Below are positions 44,537 to 55,939 of a stretch of 59,598 bases of DNA, piece after piece. Below the pieces are notes generated by a model that was not told the origin of the DNA, did not search any database, and saw only the letters and a program-made list of their open reading frames with translations. Both the position numbers and the translations under genes were made by a program. This DNA is from Desulfatiglans sp. (GTDB lineage Bacteria; Desulfobacterota; DSM-4660; Desulfatiglandales; HGW-15): positions 1 through 59,598 of the forward strand of contig JAAZBV010000079.1 of the NCBI GenBank assembly GCA_012513605.1, written 5' to 3'. Position 1 is the stretch's first letter. Every line of letters begins with the position of its first letter.

Positions 44537-46078
44537 ATGTCAGAAAAAACAGCTAATCCAAAACCGGATGAGATTCAGTGCCTCTATGAGATTACAAAGG
44601 CAATACACGGGACACTTGATCTAAGGAGGGCTTTGTACAAGGTTCTTGATCTTCTTGAAGAATACCTGGGGATGAGCAGGGGTTCAATTTCTCTTTTAAA
44701 TCATGAAACCGGCGAGATACACATAGAGGTTGCACACGGGATATCCTCCACTGCAAAGACAAAGGGACGCTATAAGCTGGGCGAAGGTATAACCGGAAGG
44801 GTCATAGAGACAGGAAGGCCAATGGCTGTGCCCAGGCTTAATGAAGAGCCCCTTTTTCTTGATCGCACAGGATCCAGAAGCAATATTGATAAATCAAAGA
44901 TCGCATTTTTCTGTGTTCCTATAAAAGACAGCAACCATGTTATAGGCTCTTTAAGTGTTGACCGTCTTTTTAAAGAAACAGAATCCCCGGATGAGGATGT
45001 AAGGCTTTTAACCATAATAAGTATCCTGATAGCCCAGAAGGTTGCTATGCTTGAGCAGATCAACAAGGAGAAGGATCAGCTTAACACGGAAAACATAAGG
45101 CTTAAGAAGGAGCTTGGAAAAAAATACAGCTTCAGCAATATTATAGGCAACAGCCATAAGATGCAGGAGGTGTTCCATCTTATAAGCCAGGTGGCAAAGA
45201 GCAATGCCAATGTCCTTCTCTTAGGTGAAAGCGGGACAGGTAAAGAGCTTGTAGCCAATGCAATACACTATAACAGCCTGCGCACATCAAACCCGTTTAT
45301 CAAGGTCAACTGTGCGGCCCTGCCAGGTAATCTTGTGGAGGCGGAGCTTTTCGGCTACATGAAGGGGGCATTTACAGGCGCAAGCATGCCAAAGGCGGGC
45401 AAGTTTGAGCTTGCCAACAACGGAACCATTTTCCTGGATGAGATAGGCTCTCTTCTCCTTGAAAGCCAGGGAAAACTCCTGAGGGTCATACAGGAGAGGG
45501 AGCTTGAAAGACTTGGAGGGACAAAGGTAATAAAGGTAAATGTGCGCATCATCGCGGCAACCAATATTGATCTTTCAGATGCCGTTGAAAAAGGCACCTT
45601 TAGAGAGGACCTCTTTTACAGGTTAAATGTATATCCTATCTATCTGCCTTCACTGAAAGAGAGGGAGGCAGATGTGCTTATGCTTGCTGACTTCTTCCTT
45701 GATAAATACTCAAAGGAATACAATAAGGATATAAAAAGGATATCCACACCGGCGATAGATGCTTTGACCCGTTATCACTGGCCCGGAAATGTCAGGGAGC
45801 TTGAGAATTGTATTGAAAGGGCGGTGCTTCTGTGTGACGGGCAGGTCATACACAGTTATCATCTCCCGATGACGCTCCAGACCGCTGAGGATACTGGAAC
45901 CCAGCAATCCATGTCGCTTGAAGATTCAATTGCCAATTTTGAAAGGGACCTGATTATAGACTCCCTGAAGAGCAGCCGGGGGAACATGAGAAAGGCAGCC
46001 CTGGCCCTTAAGACAACTGAAAGGATATTCGGGTACAAGGTGAGAAAATACGATATTGACCCGAGACATTATAAATAA
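44537..46078 (+). CDS. Sigma-54-dependent transcriptional activator with GAF domain (NifA-like)
   Basis: 513 residues. A GAF sensor domain (about 20-170) is followed by the AAA+ domain with Walker A GESGTGKELVANAIHY, the sigma-54-contacting loop GAFTGA, Walker B GTIFLDEIGSL and the R-finger region LFYRLNVYP, and a Fis-type helix-turn-helix (SSRGNMRKAALALKTTERIF) at the C-terminus. This is the NifA/FhlA layout; the ligand sensed by GAF is not evident. The upstream 228 bases are AT-rich and hold no gene. Confidence 0.93.
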   Translation: MSEKTANPKPDEIQCLYEITKAIHGTLDLRRALYKVLDLLEEYLGMSRGSISLLNHETGEIHIEVAHGISSTAKTKGRYKLGEGITGRVIETGRPMAVPRLNEEPLFLDRTGSRSNIDKSKIAFFCVPIKDSNHVIGSLSVDRLFKETESPDEDVRLLTIISILIAQKVAMLEQINKEKDQLNTENIRLKKELGKKYSFSNIIGNSHKMQEVFHLISQVAKSNANVLLLGESGTGKELVANAIHYNSLRTSNPFIKVNCAALPGNLVEAELFGYMKGAFTGASMPKAGKFELANNGTIFLDEIGSLLLESQGKLLRVIQERELERLGGTKVIKVNVRIIAATNIDLSDAVEKGTFREDLFYRLNVYPIYLPSLKEREADVLMLADFFLDKYSKEYNKDIKRISTPAIDALTRYHWPGNVRELENCIERAVLLCDGQVIHSYHLPMTLQTAEDTGTQQSMSLEDSIANFERDLIIDSLKSSRGNMRKAALALKTTERIFGYKVRKYDIDPRHYK

Positions 46079-46119
46079 GGTCTCATGATTGACCGGTTAT
46101 TACAGGTTGTTGCACCATT

Positions 46120-47289
46120 ATGGTTTATGATTTTAACAAAGAGATTCCACGTGAACAGAGCGGGTCTGTCAAATGGGACCTTAGAGAATCCCGCGGCGAT
46201 AAAGATATCATACCCATGTGGGTTGCAGATATGGATTTTCAGGCCCCTGATGAGATTATTAATGCGCTCACCAAAAGGGCAGGGCATGGCATATTCGGTT
46301 ACACATACCCTTCAGATTCCTACAGAGAGGCGGTTTGTTTATGGATGAAAAAAAGGCATAACTGGGGGATTGAAAAGGAATGGATTGTTACAACCCCTGG
46401 AGTTATATCTGCATTCAGCGCCGCAATAGAGACATTTACCGATGAAGAGGATAAGATAATCATCCAGCCGCCTGTATATCATCCCTTTAAAAAGGTCATC
46501 AAGGCCAGCAACCGCAGAGTTATAGAAAACAGGCTGATCATAAAAGATGGACATTACACCATGGATTTTGCGGGTCTTGAGCAGCTCCTTAAAGATGGCG
46601 CGTCAATGATGGTACTGTGCAGCCCCCATAACCCTGTTGGCAGGGTATGGACAATGGATGAGCTTAAAACACTTAATGAACTCTGCATGAAATATGACAC
46701 CTTTATTTTGTCAGACGAGATCCATTCAGACCTGATCATGCCCGGTTACAAACACAGGGTAATGGCTAAGATATCTTCAGGTGTAAACACAAAAATAATT
46801 ACCTGCACAGCAGCAAGCAAGAGCTTTAACCTGGCAGGGCTCTCCTGCTCAAATGTCATTATCAGTGATCCTCACATCAGAGGACTGTTCCTGAAAAGAA
46901 TTCAAAGATCATCTATCTCAACACCCAATATATTTGGCCTTCTTGCCACTGAAACTGCATATAGCCTCTGTGAAGGTTGGCTTGATGAGCTGCTTCTTTA
47001 TATCCATGAAAATTATTTATTTATGAGAAGATATATAGAGGATAATCTCCCTCTGATAAAGGTCACAGACCTGGAAGGCACCTATCTTTCCTGGCTGGAT
47101 TTCTCAGGTTATGGATTAACTGATGCTGAAATAGATGAGACCCTTATAAAACAGGCAAAGGTATGGTTTGACAACGGGCCACAGTTCGGTGCAGGCGGTG
47201 AGGGGTTTCAGAGGATAAATCTTGCATGCACAAGAAATACATTGATAAAAGCACTTGAAAGGATAAAAGCAGTATTCAGCTCAATATAA
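46120..47289 (+). CDS. PatB/MalY-family pyridoxal-phosphate C-S lyase
   Basis: 389 residues, fold type I aminotransferase family. MWVADMDFQAPDEI near the N-terminus is the MalY/PatB signature; the PLP lysine is in TAASKSFNLAGLSCS and SDEIHSDLIMPG holds the ring-stacking Asp. The C-terminus (GEGFQRINLACTRNTL) has the carboxylate-binding Arg. These enzymes cleave cystathionine or cysteine-type substrates, giving a thiol, pyruvate and ammonia. It starts 41 bases after the activator gene, so it may share a transcript with it. Cystathionine beta-lyase (methionine synthesis) is the likeliest role. Confidence 0.9.
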   Translation: MVYDFNKEIPREQSGSVKWDLRESRGDKDIIPMWVADMDFQAPDEIINALTKRAGHGIFGYTYPSDSYREAVCLWMKKRHNWGIEKEWIVTTPGVISAFSAAIETFTDEEDKIIIQPPVYHPFKKVIKASNRRVIENRLIIKDGHYTMDFAGLEQLLKDGASMMVLCSPHNPVGRVWTMDELKTLNELCMKYDTFILSDEIHSDLIMPGYKHRVMAKISSGVNTKIITCTAASKSFNLAGLSCSNVIISDPHIRGLFLKRIQRSSISTPNIFGLLATETAYSLCEGWLDELLLYIHENYLFMRRYIEDNLPLIKVTDLEGTYLSWLDFSGYGLTDAEIDETLIKQAKVWFDNGPQFGAGGEGFQRINLACTRNTLIKALERIKAVFSSI

Positions 47290-47373
47290 ATTTTTTGCCC
47301 CCAGAAAGTGGTTGAAAAATCCATATTGATTGTTAAACTGTGGGTCATACTGGTTTCATGATGGAGAATTTTG

Positions 47374-48339
47374 ATGAACAGAGAATACTTTGAAAAAATG
47401 GACAGATTAATCGAAGACCGGCTGAGCAGAAGGACATTCCTGAAATACCAGATGAAGGGGCTACTGTTTCTTACTGCCGCTAGTTCCGGGCTCATTTTGC
47501 CCAGAAAGGTTTTGGCAGAGCCTCTGCCTGATATAGCGGTGGTAAAGGGTGAGGCAGCAAAGGCAGTAAGGGCGGCTGTTGAACTCCTGGGCGGTATGAA
47601 GAAATTTGTAAAAACGGGGGGCAAGGTGCTTATAAAACCCAATATGAGCTTTCCGAATCCTCCTGCTATGGCCACAACAACACACCCTGATGTTGTGTGT
47701 GAACTTGTCAGGATGTGCAATGAGGCAGGCGCATCAAATATCCTTATCGCCGATTATCCTCTTTTTGATACAGACACATGCCTGAAACGTTCGGGGATAC
47801 TTGATGCATGCGGAAAACTGGAGAACACAAGGGTTGTAGGCGCTTCAAGTGACAGATTTTACAAGGATACTGAGATTAAAGATGCCAGAAAGATGAGCCG
47901 AAACGGTATTTTTCAGGAAGCATTCAAGGTGGATACCCTTATTTCGGTACCTGTTGCAAAATCCCATACAGCCACAGGTGTAAGCCTTGCCATGAAGGGC
48001 ATGATGGGCCTTGTATGGGACCGTTCAGGTATGCATACAAAGGAATTATCATCATCAATAGTCGATTTGTGCACTGTGCTCAAGGCTGATCTGACCGTGA
48101 TCGATGCTACCAGGGTGCTTTCCACAAACGGCCCCAGGGGGCCCGGAAAGGTGCTCAAGGAAGATACCATTATTGCTTCAAAAGATATGGTGGCGGCTGA
48201 TGCATTTGCAGTGTCAAGGTTCCAGTGGTATGGGAAAAGGTATAAGCCAGCCCAGGTGAAGTATATCCTTGAGGCCCATGAAAGGGGCCTGGGTAGAATG
48301 GATATAGAAAATCTTGAGGTAAAGGAGATCCAGGTCTGA
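47374..48339 (+). CDS. Tat-exported DUF362-domain protein
   Basis: 321 residues. The N-terminal SRRTFLKYQ twin-Arg motif and following hydrophobic stretch (GLLFLTAASSGLILPRKVLA) form a Tat signal, so it is folded and probably cofactor-loaded before export. The DUF362 core has KVLIKPNMSFPNPP, THPDVVCELVRMCNEAGA and PVAKSHTATGVSLAMKGMMG. The family often sits next to ferredoxin genes, as here, but its enzymatic role is unknown. ATG 47374 is preferred over TTG 47371. Confidence 0.85.
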   Translation: MNREYFEKMDRLIEDRLSRRTFLKYQMKGLLFLTAASSGLILPRKVLAEPLPDIAVVKGEAAKAVRAAVELLGGMKKFVKTGGKVLIKPNMSFPNPPAMATTTHPDVVCELVRMCNEAGASNILIADYPLFDTDTCLKRSGILDACGKLENTRVVGASSDRFYKDTEIKDARKMSRNGIFQEAFKVDTLISVPVAKSHTATGVSLAMKGMMGLVWDRSGMHTKELSSSIVDLCTVLKADLTVIDATRVLSTNGPRGPGKVLKEDTIIASKDMVAADAFAVSRFQWYGKRYKPAQVKYILEAHERGLGRMDIENLEVKEIQV

Positions 48340-48421
48340 TTTTCCCTTCAGGTTATTTAATCATGTCAGCGCCAGATACAGTAACGGGCACTGACATTTC
48401 AACTTATATACAGGGATACAT

Positions 48422-50161
48422 ATGAGATTTCGAACCATAATACAGTTTATTAGTCTGGCCGCATTTTTATTCTTGCTGGTAACGGTTGCAACTACAGCGG
48501 TGGGGCTAGTTTCCCCTGACCTTTATCTCTGTATGGACCCTCTAATCGTCTTCGGATCAGCCATAAGCGGGAGGGTCTTTCTTGTTTCATTTATCCCGGC
48601 CATTATTGTTGTTCTTGTCACCATATTTTTCGGCAGGCTGTTCTGTGGATATATCTGCCCAATGGGTATAACTGTTGACTGCAGCGACAGGCTGCTTAAG
48701 CTGAAAAAGAAAAAGGGAGAAGGAATGCCTTATTTGTACAGGCTCAAGTATTATCTCCTGTTTATCGTACTGGGTTCAGCCATCCTTGGTGTTTCCGCGG
48801 TCTTTATCGGCTCCCCGCTCTCTCTTATCACAAGGTTCTATGGCCTGGTTATCTATCCGGTTATTACATTTTTGGGGAAGATGGGGCTGGACCTGATACA
48901 CCCGGTTGTCGACCATTTTGAGATTTACGGGCTCTTATATGCAGATATCTCTTCTCCCAGGTATGCTACCATTTTTTTTGTGCTTCTCCTTTTTATTGGG
49001 ATATTTGCGGCAGGTAAAATCAATACCAGGTTCTGGTGCAGGTATTTATGTCCGGCAGGCGCCATGCTTGCCCTCTTTTCCAGGTTTTCCATTGTGAAAA
49101 GGAGTGTATCCGATGCATGCACAAAATGCGGAAAGTGCGTACGATCATGCCCAATGGGGGCTATTGATAAAAATTCGCCTGATAATACCTCCTTTAAGGA
49201 GTGTATAGGGTGCCTTACATGCAGGTATGTGTGCCCGGTCAATGCAATTGATTTTAATATAAAGATGTTAAAAATAAAAGATAACCCCGATTTTGTCCCT
49301 GAAAGGCGCGCTGTTTTATACTCAGGGGTTGCAGGTGCGGTTTTTGCCTCGGCAAATCTAACAGGCCTTTATTCTGTATATGGTAAACCTGGTGTGGGTT
49401 CTGTTTCTCCAAAAGAGCTGGTGAGGCCCCCAGGATCAAGGCCTGAAGATGATTTTCTTGCACTGTGTGTGCGCTGCGGAGAATGTATGGTTGCATGCCC
49501 GAATAATGCACTCCAGCCAGTGTGGTTTGCCCGTGGCGTTGAGGGCCTTTTCAGCCCGTCACTTGTCCCCAAAAGGGGCGCATGCAATCCTGACTGCAAT
49601 AACTGCGGCGTAGCATGCCCGACAGAGGCCATAAGGCCCCTTGATATCCTGGACAGAAGGTGGGCAAAGACAGGCACTGCCAGGATCATGCGTGAAATGT
49701 GCCTTGCATGGGAGCACCAGAAAAGGTGCATGGTGTGCGATGAGGTGTGCCCTTACAGCGCCATAAAATTCAGGTCTGAACCGGGTAACCCTGTGCCTGT
49801 GCCAGAGGTACTTGAAGAAAGGTGTTCAGGTTGCGGTTTCTGCGAGCATCACTGCCCTGTACAGAATCAGTCTGCCATTTATGTTACACCAATGGGCGCT
49901 GTGAGGTTAAACAAAGGCTCCTTCATGGATTATGGCAAATCACAGGGGCTGAATATTTCACTTGAGCATGAGGGCAAAAAGGAGCAGTCTGGTGCCGGGG
50001 GTTACCCCGGGGAATCCTATCCCTCTTTTGAAGGAGGTGCCCCTGGTTTTGAAGCAGATTCCCCCGGATTTGAAACAGGCATTGACAGCCTTGAGCAGGG
50101 TAAAGGGGAGTTAATACACGAGGATGGTGAGTACGACATTGCCCCCGGATTTACTGAGTGA
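48422..50161 (+). CDS. NapH-like membrane polyferredoxin
   Basis: 579 residues. About four transmembrane helices in the first 220 residues, with NapH-type motifs FCGYICPMG and WCRYLCPAGAM. Then a series of Cys clusters sufficient for six [4Fe-4S] centres: CTKCGKCVRSCP and CIGCLTCRYVCP; CVRCGECMVACP and CNPDCNNCGVACP; CMVCDEVCP and CSGCGFCEHHCP. NapH-type proteins pass electrons from the quinone pool. The last 50 residues are acidic, with repeats of PGFE (APGFEAD, SPGFETG, APGFTE), and are unusual for the family. Its end overlaps the convergent CysK fusion gene by 11 bases. Confidence 0.9.
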   Translation: MRFRTIIQFISLAAFLFLLVTVATTAVGLVSPDLYLCMDPLIVFGSAISGRVFLVSFIPAIIVVLVTIFFGRLFCGYICPMGITVDCSDRLLKLKKKKGEGMPYLYRLKYYLLFIVLGSAILGVSAVFIGSPLSLITRFYGLVIYPVITFLGKMGLDLIHPVVDHFEIYGLLYADISSPRYATIFFVLLLFIGIFAAGKINTRFWCRYLCPAGAMLALFSRFSIVKRSVSDACTKCGKCVRSCPMGAIDKNSPDNTSFKECIGCLTCRYVCPVNAIDFNIKMLKIKDNPDFVPERRAVLYSGVAGAVFASANLTGLYSVYGKPGVGSVSPKELVRPPGSRPEDDFLALCVRCGECMVACPNNALQPVWFARGVEGLFSPSLVPKRGACNPDCNNCGVACPTEAIRPLDILDRRWAKTGTARIMREMCLAWEHQKRCMVCDEVCPYSAIKFRSEPGNPVPVPEVLEERCSGCGFCEHHCPVQNQSAIYVTPMGAVRLNKGSFMDYGKSQGLNISLEHEGKKEQSGAGGYPGESYPSFEGGAPGFEADSPGFETGIDSLEQGKGELIHEDGEYDIAPGFTE

Positions 50162-52478
50162 TCTTTCTCAGGATGGGGCCATCGGCTGTATCTGTTATCT
50201 CGATCCCTTTTTGACTAAGGAGTTCCTGGCGGATACGGTCCGATGTCTCCCAGTCCTTTAACCTTCTTGCCTCTTCTCTTTTTATCAGCATCTCTGTCAC
50301 TTCAGGATCAGGTATATTTACATCGAGGTCAAAAACATCAATCACCGAATTAATCTCCTTAAGAGACGCCATGATCTTAAGCCTGTCCTCCTGGGAGAGA
50401 CCGCTTTTATCAATAATTATATTCACCCTGTTCATGAATATAAATATTGATGCCAGGGCAGGGGCAATATTGAGGTCATCATCCATGGAGCTGTTAAAAC
50501 TGTTCCTGAGATCATAGCAGGTCTGATCTATCTCAGGGTTTGATGAAACCTCCCGGCAGTTGTGGAGTCTTGCAACAAATTTATCCATATTGGCAAGTGT
50601 CTTTTTGGCCATATCAAGTTTTTCCCATGAAAAACTGACAGGTTTCCTGTAATGGCTGCACAGTAGCCAGTAACGAAGCTCCCTTCCCGTATATCCTTTT
50701 CCAAGAATGCTCTTTATAGAATAGGCTGGGTCACTCACCTGTGACGGCTTTTTACCATCTATCATCACCAGTTCGTTATGGAGCCAGTATCTGGCAGGGG
50801 CTTTACCTGTTACAGCCTTTCCAATTGCAATAGAGTTTTCATGGTGCGGGAATATCAGGTCTATACCGCTTGTATGGATATCATACGTTTCACCGAGGTA
50901 TTTCAGGGTCATGGCAGGGCATTCAAGGTGCCAGCTCGGCCTGATGTTACCCCACTTTGTCTGGTAGAATATTCCTTTTTTAAGCTCATTCAGTGTTGAT
51001 CTCTTTAAAAGTGTAAAATCCCTGGGATTATCCTTTTCATACTGCTCAAGGTCAACGGTCTTGCCAAGTTTTATCTTGTTAAGATCGATACGGCTGAGTT
51101 TGCCGTAATCCCTGAATCTTGCAATATTAAAGTACAGGGATCTGAATTTTTCATATGCATATCCCTTTTCAAGCAGTGTGCCTGCGAGTTCTATCATATC
51201 ATTAACATGCGCTGATGCCTTTGGATATGCCTTTGCCTTTTTAACCCTCAGTATTTCAAGCTCGTCCATGAACTCATCATAGAATTTATCTGTGAATTCC
51301 CTGAGAGGTCTCCCCGCCTTTTCTGCCCCCTGAATGGTCCTGTCATCAATATCAGTTACATTCATTATGTGGGTTACTTCATATCCCCTGAACTCAAGAT
51401 AACGCCTTAAAAGGTCTGAAAACACAAACCTCCTGCATTCGCCTATGTTTATGGGCTGAGCAAGAGTTGGACCGCAGGAATATATGCTGACCCTGTTTTT
51501 TTCAAGGGGGGCGAACTCCTCTTTTTTTCTGGTAATTGTATTGTAAAATACCTGGCCTGTCTTTGTCTTATCTTCAAACAGTGCCGTGCTCAGGTATCTT
51601 TCACCACCATCCGGGATAATTACGACGATTGTTCCGCTCTCCATCTCCTTTGCTACAGTAATAGCAGCAGCCATTGCAGCCCCTGAGCTCATACCGCAGA
51701 AGATGCCCTCTTTCCTGGCCAGGAGCCTTGCAGTCTGGTATGCCTCTTCATCATCTATCCTTATGATGCGATCTACTTTTGTTTTGTTATAAATTCCTGG
51801 GGTATAGGATTCCTTCATATTTTTAAGTCCCTGAATCCTGTGGCCAAGATAGGGTTCCATGCCTATTATCTTAATGCTGCTGTCAAACTCCTTTAGTCGT
51901 TTTGAGATGCCCATCAATGTGCCGCTTGTGCCAAGGGCAGCGACCACTGCATTTACCTCATGGTTTGTCTGTTCCCATATCTCAGGGGCAGTAGTATTAT
52001 AATGGGCCTTCCAGTTTGATTCATTATTATACTGATCAGCGAGCCAGTAATTTTGAGGCTCTTTTCGCATAAGGTCATAGACAAATTCTATGGCCCCGTC
52101 TGTTGAGAGGTGCAGGGGTGTAAACTTGAGTTCAGCGCCCATTGCGTGTAATATCTTTTTTCTCTCTTCACTTACCGCTTCGGACATAACAAGCATTATC
52201 CTGTAGCCCTTTACAGCCGCGACTAGGGCAAGACCTATCCCGGTATTTCCGCTTGTGGCCTCAAGTATAGTCTTGTTTTTTGTCAGTTCACCGCTTTTTT
52301 CCGCATCTTCAATCATCTGAAGGGCTGGGCGGTCTTTTATGGACCCGCCAGGATTAAAGGATTCCAGCTTAGCCAGGATCTTAACATTTTTATTGGGGTT
52401 AAGCCTGTTAACAGGTATAAGTGGCGTATTTCCTATCAGGTCAAGAATTGTGGTCGGAATCTTATTTTTTATATCCAT
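50151..52478 (-). CDS. Cysteine synthase fused to a cysteinyl-tRNA synthetase-like domain
   Basis: 775 residues. Residues 1-305 are a complete O-acetylserine sulfhydrylase (CysK): PLP Lys48 in NPGGSIKDR, TSGNTGIGLA, GTSGTLMG and PDGGERYLST. Residues about 325-775 align with CysRS (CGPT at 335-338; WHLEC with Cys520; FPHHEN; a tail like the CysRS anticodon domain). The signature motifs are altered: HIGH reads NIGE (344-347), KMSKS reads KPSQV (577-581), and the zinc-ligand Glu after HHEN appears to be Ser549. So a normal aminoacylation activity is doubtful. The single uninterrupted frame and lack of stops argue against decay. Possible roles include regulated cysteine delivery or cysteine activation for another purpose. 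Confidence 0.9.
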   Translation of the reverse strand: MDIKNKIPTTILDLIGNTPLIPVNRLNPNKNVKILAKLESFNPGGSIKDRPALQMIEDAEKSGELTKNKTILEATSGNTGIGLALVAAVKGYRIMLVMSEAVSEERKKILHAMGAELKFTPLHLSTDGAIEFVYDLMRKEPQNYWLADQYNNESNWKAHYNTTAPEIWEQTNHEVNAVVAALGTSGTLMGISKRLKEFDSSIKIIGMEPYLGHRIQGLKNMKESYTPGIYNKTKVDRIIRIDDEEAYQTARLLARKEGIFCGMSSGAAMAAAITVAKEMESGTIVVIIPDGGERYLSTALFEDKTKTGQVFYNTITRKKEEFAPLEKNRVSIYSCGPTLAQPINIGECRRFVFSDLLRRYLEFRGYEVTHIMNVTDIDDRTIQGAEKAGRPLREFTDKFYDEFMDELEILRVKKAKAYPKASAHVNDMIELAGTLLEKGYAYEKFRSLYFNIARFRDYGKLSRIDLNKIKLGKTVDLEQYEKDNPRDFTLLKRSTLNELKKGIFYQTKWGNIRPSWHLECPAMTLKYLGETYDIHTSGIDLIFPHHENSIAIGKAVTGKAPARYWLHNELVMIDGKKPSQVSDPAYSIKSILGKGYTGRELRYWLLCSHYRKPVSFSWEKLDMAKKTLANMDKFVARLHNCREVSSNPEIDQTCYDLRNSFNSSMDDDLNIAPALASIFIFMNRVNIIIDKSGLSQEDRLKIMASLKEINSVIDVFDLDVNIPDPEVTEMLIKREEARRLKDWETSDRIRQELLSQKGIEITDTADGPILRKITQ

Positions 52479-52583
52479 GCTGAATTCGCTTAAATATGTG
52501 TGTATAGAAATATATAAAACAGGTTTTGGATACTATTAAAATAATCCTTCTATTTCAACATGTAATTTTTTTTTCAAGATTAC

Positions 52584-52611
52584 TTGACAAATTTTTATTT
52601 GGAATTATGTT
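52584..52611 (+). promoter_or_regulatory. Promoter of groES-groEL
   Basis: TTGACA at 52584-52589 and TATGTT at 52606-52611 are 16 bases apart. A heat-shock-like CTTGAA at 52650-52655 is followed 13 bases later by CATAAA, a poor sigma-32 match. No CIRCE operator is present, so HrcA control is unlikely. The ribosome-binding site AAGGAGGA lies eight bases before the groES start. Confidence 0.45.
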
Positions 52612-52786
52612 TGTGCAGTTTTTAATCTCATCGTAAACAGATGAAATTTCTTGAACATTTTCAAAATACATAAAACGGAAACATATGAATTAACAGGGTC
52701 CGTTTTTAAAAAAGAAAATTTAAAAGGAGGTATGGTTTCCTTTAATTTTATTTTAATCTACTAATCTTTAAGGAGGAAAATTTTAA

Positions 52787-53074
52787 ATGAAAATCAGACC
52801 ATTACACGATCGAGTAATAGTTAAAAGGATCAAAGAGGAAGAGACAACAAAGGGTGGAATCATAATTCCTGATACCGCAAAGGAAAAACCCTCTGAGGGA
52901 AAGGTTATTGCAGTAGGAAATGGCAAGATCCTTGAGAACGGCACTGTAAAGCCGCTTGAGGTCAAAAAGGGTGACAAGGTACTTTTTGGTAAATATGCCG
53001 GTACTGAGATAAAGATTGAAGGTGAAGAGCACCTTATTATGCGTGAAGATGACATTATTGCCATTGTGGAATAG
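52787..53074 (+). CDS. groES: Co-chaperonin GroES
   Basis: A 95-residue GroES, the lid of the GroEL cage. [20 protein letters not shown] and the mobile loop [20 protein letters not shown] are typical, as is [20 protein letters not shown] near the C-terminus. It precedes groEL by 28 bases. Confidence 0.98.
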   Translation: MKIRPLHDRVIVKRIKEEETTKGGIIIPDTAKEKPSEGKVIAVGNGKILENGTVKPLEVKKGDKVLFGKYAGTEIKIEGEEHLIMREDDIIAIVE

Positions 53075-53099
53075 GCATAAAATAAAATAAGGAGATTAA

Positions 53100-54755
<1,656 letters not shown>

Positions 54756-54781
54756 CAGCCCTGTTTAACCTTACAATAATT

Positions 54782-54817
54782 AAAACCCTGTCAGTTATAT
54801 TCCTGACAGGGTTTTTT
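54782..54817 (+). terminator. Intrinsic terminator of groES-groEL
   Basis: AACCCTGTCAG and CTGACAGGGTT form an 11-base perfect stem with an 8-base loop, followed by TTTTTATTTA. It ends 60 bases after groEL. Confidence 0.9.
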
Positions 54818-54843
54818 ATTTATAATGAGTACTTTTTTATGAT

Positions 54844-54862
54844 GGGACGTAATATAACGTCC
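54844..54862. repeat. Left GGACGT palindrome beside the transposase gene
   Basis: GGACGT and ACGTCC flank six bases and lie just after the transposase stop codon. Such short palindromes are the sites recognised by REP-associated tyrosine transposases. Confidence 0.6.
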
Positions 54863-54879
54863 TTAAATATTACAATATA

Positions 54880-55887
54880 TCAAATCTCTAATAAATAATT
54901 ACCATCTTTAGCTGTCTTTTCTCCTCGCCTTACAGCATAACTCACAGCCGCTATTGTTAAACCAAGCTTTCTCGATAAGTCTGTCATTGAAATACCCAGC
55001 TTATTATTACACCAGTAACAAAGCAGATCCCGGGCCTTAACCCTGTCCACTTGATTGCCTTTTCCTGTTATATAATCCTTATCAAGTTTAAATATTGCAC
55101 TGACTCTTTCTACTATCTTTTCAAAATCATATCCCTTTGAGCTTAATGCATATTTCTCTGTAAAACTCTCTTCTGCCTCAGATAAAACCGTGAGAACAAA
55201 GTCACTCTCTCCTAATATCCTCTGATCACTTTTAATTCTATCCTGACCGGTTAATCGAATCTTCTTTACCTCTCCCCATCCTCCCATGCTCCTTATTAAA
55301 CCACCCCCTACCAACTCAGGGCGCCTTCCCATGGAAATACCTTCCTCAACATATGAGAGGTATTTCTTCCTTGCACTGCGTCTATTCTTACCAAAATAGC
55401 TCAATACATAATCAATATCCTGCCATCCTCTCTTTACCTTCCCCATTACAGCACTGTGCCCGGAATATGGATATCTATTGAGCTCATCCATATCTTTGAC
55501 AATTTTAGCCCTTAGGGGGTTCAGGTGTATATACCGGACAAGTTCCTGTAAATAGGCATCTTCCTGGCAGATAATGGATTTATACCTGTTCTGAAACAAC
55601 TGGCCATGCCGCTTGTGTCTTCTATTAAAATAAACAGCATAGCCTGTCAGTAATCTTCTCATAAATTGAGAGATGCCTGATGGGCCACTTCTTAAAAATA
55701 TATGGATGTGGTTGGGCATAAATGCCCATGCGTAGCATTGGGTTTTTGTTTCAGGGATAAGAGTAGCGAGACGATCAATAAAATTATCACGATCTTCATT
55801 ATCCGTGAATATCTTCCGGCGTTCTATTCCCCTTATCATTACATGATGTAATATACCGGGGGTATCTAATCTTGCTGTTCTTGGCAT
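54880..55887 (-). CDS. REP-associated tyrosine transposase (Y1_Tnp family)
   Basis: 335 residues. The HUH single-strand nuclease core has the His pair in MPNHIHIFLRSG and the catalytic Tyr region near YKSIICQEDAYLQELVRYIH; PRTARLDTPGILHHVMIRG is the family N-terminus. An extra C-terminal domain with a helix-turn-helix (SMTDLSRKLGLTIAAVSYAV) follows, a longer form found in Desulfobacterota. GGACGT palindromes flank it (54844-54862 and 55940-55947). A second, partial copy of the C-terminal domain is at the right edge of the window. Confidence 0.9.
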   Translation of the reverse strand: MPRTARLDTPGILHHVMIRGIERRKIFTDNEDRDNFIDRLATLIPETKTQCYAWAFMPNHIHIFLRSGPSGISQFMRRLLTGYAVYFNRRHKRHGQLFQNRYKSIICQEDAYLQELVRYIHLNPLRAKIVKDMDELNRYPYSGHSAVMGKVKRGWQDIDYVLSYFGKNRRSARKKYLSYVEEGISMGRRPELVGGGLIRSMGGWGEVKKIRLTGQDRIKSDQRILGESDFVLTVLSEAEESFTEKYALSSKGYDFEKIVERVSAIFKLDKDYITGKGNQVDRVKARDLLCYWCNNKLGISMTDLSRKLGLTIAAVSYAVRRGEKTAKDGNYLLEI

Positions 55888-55939
55888 GGGGTTACCTTAC
55901 TCATACCATTTTTATATGTCAACTTATTTTATTATTGAA

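Noticed and set aside
50151-52478. Two separate genes (cysK and cysS)
   Set aside because: The frame is continuous across the junction near residue 305-325, and no ribosome-binding site or start codon of suitable strength lies between the domains.
52479-52786. CIRCE operator for groESL
   Set aside because: The TTAGCACTC / GAGTGCTAA inverted repeat is absent.
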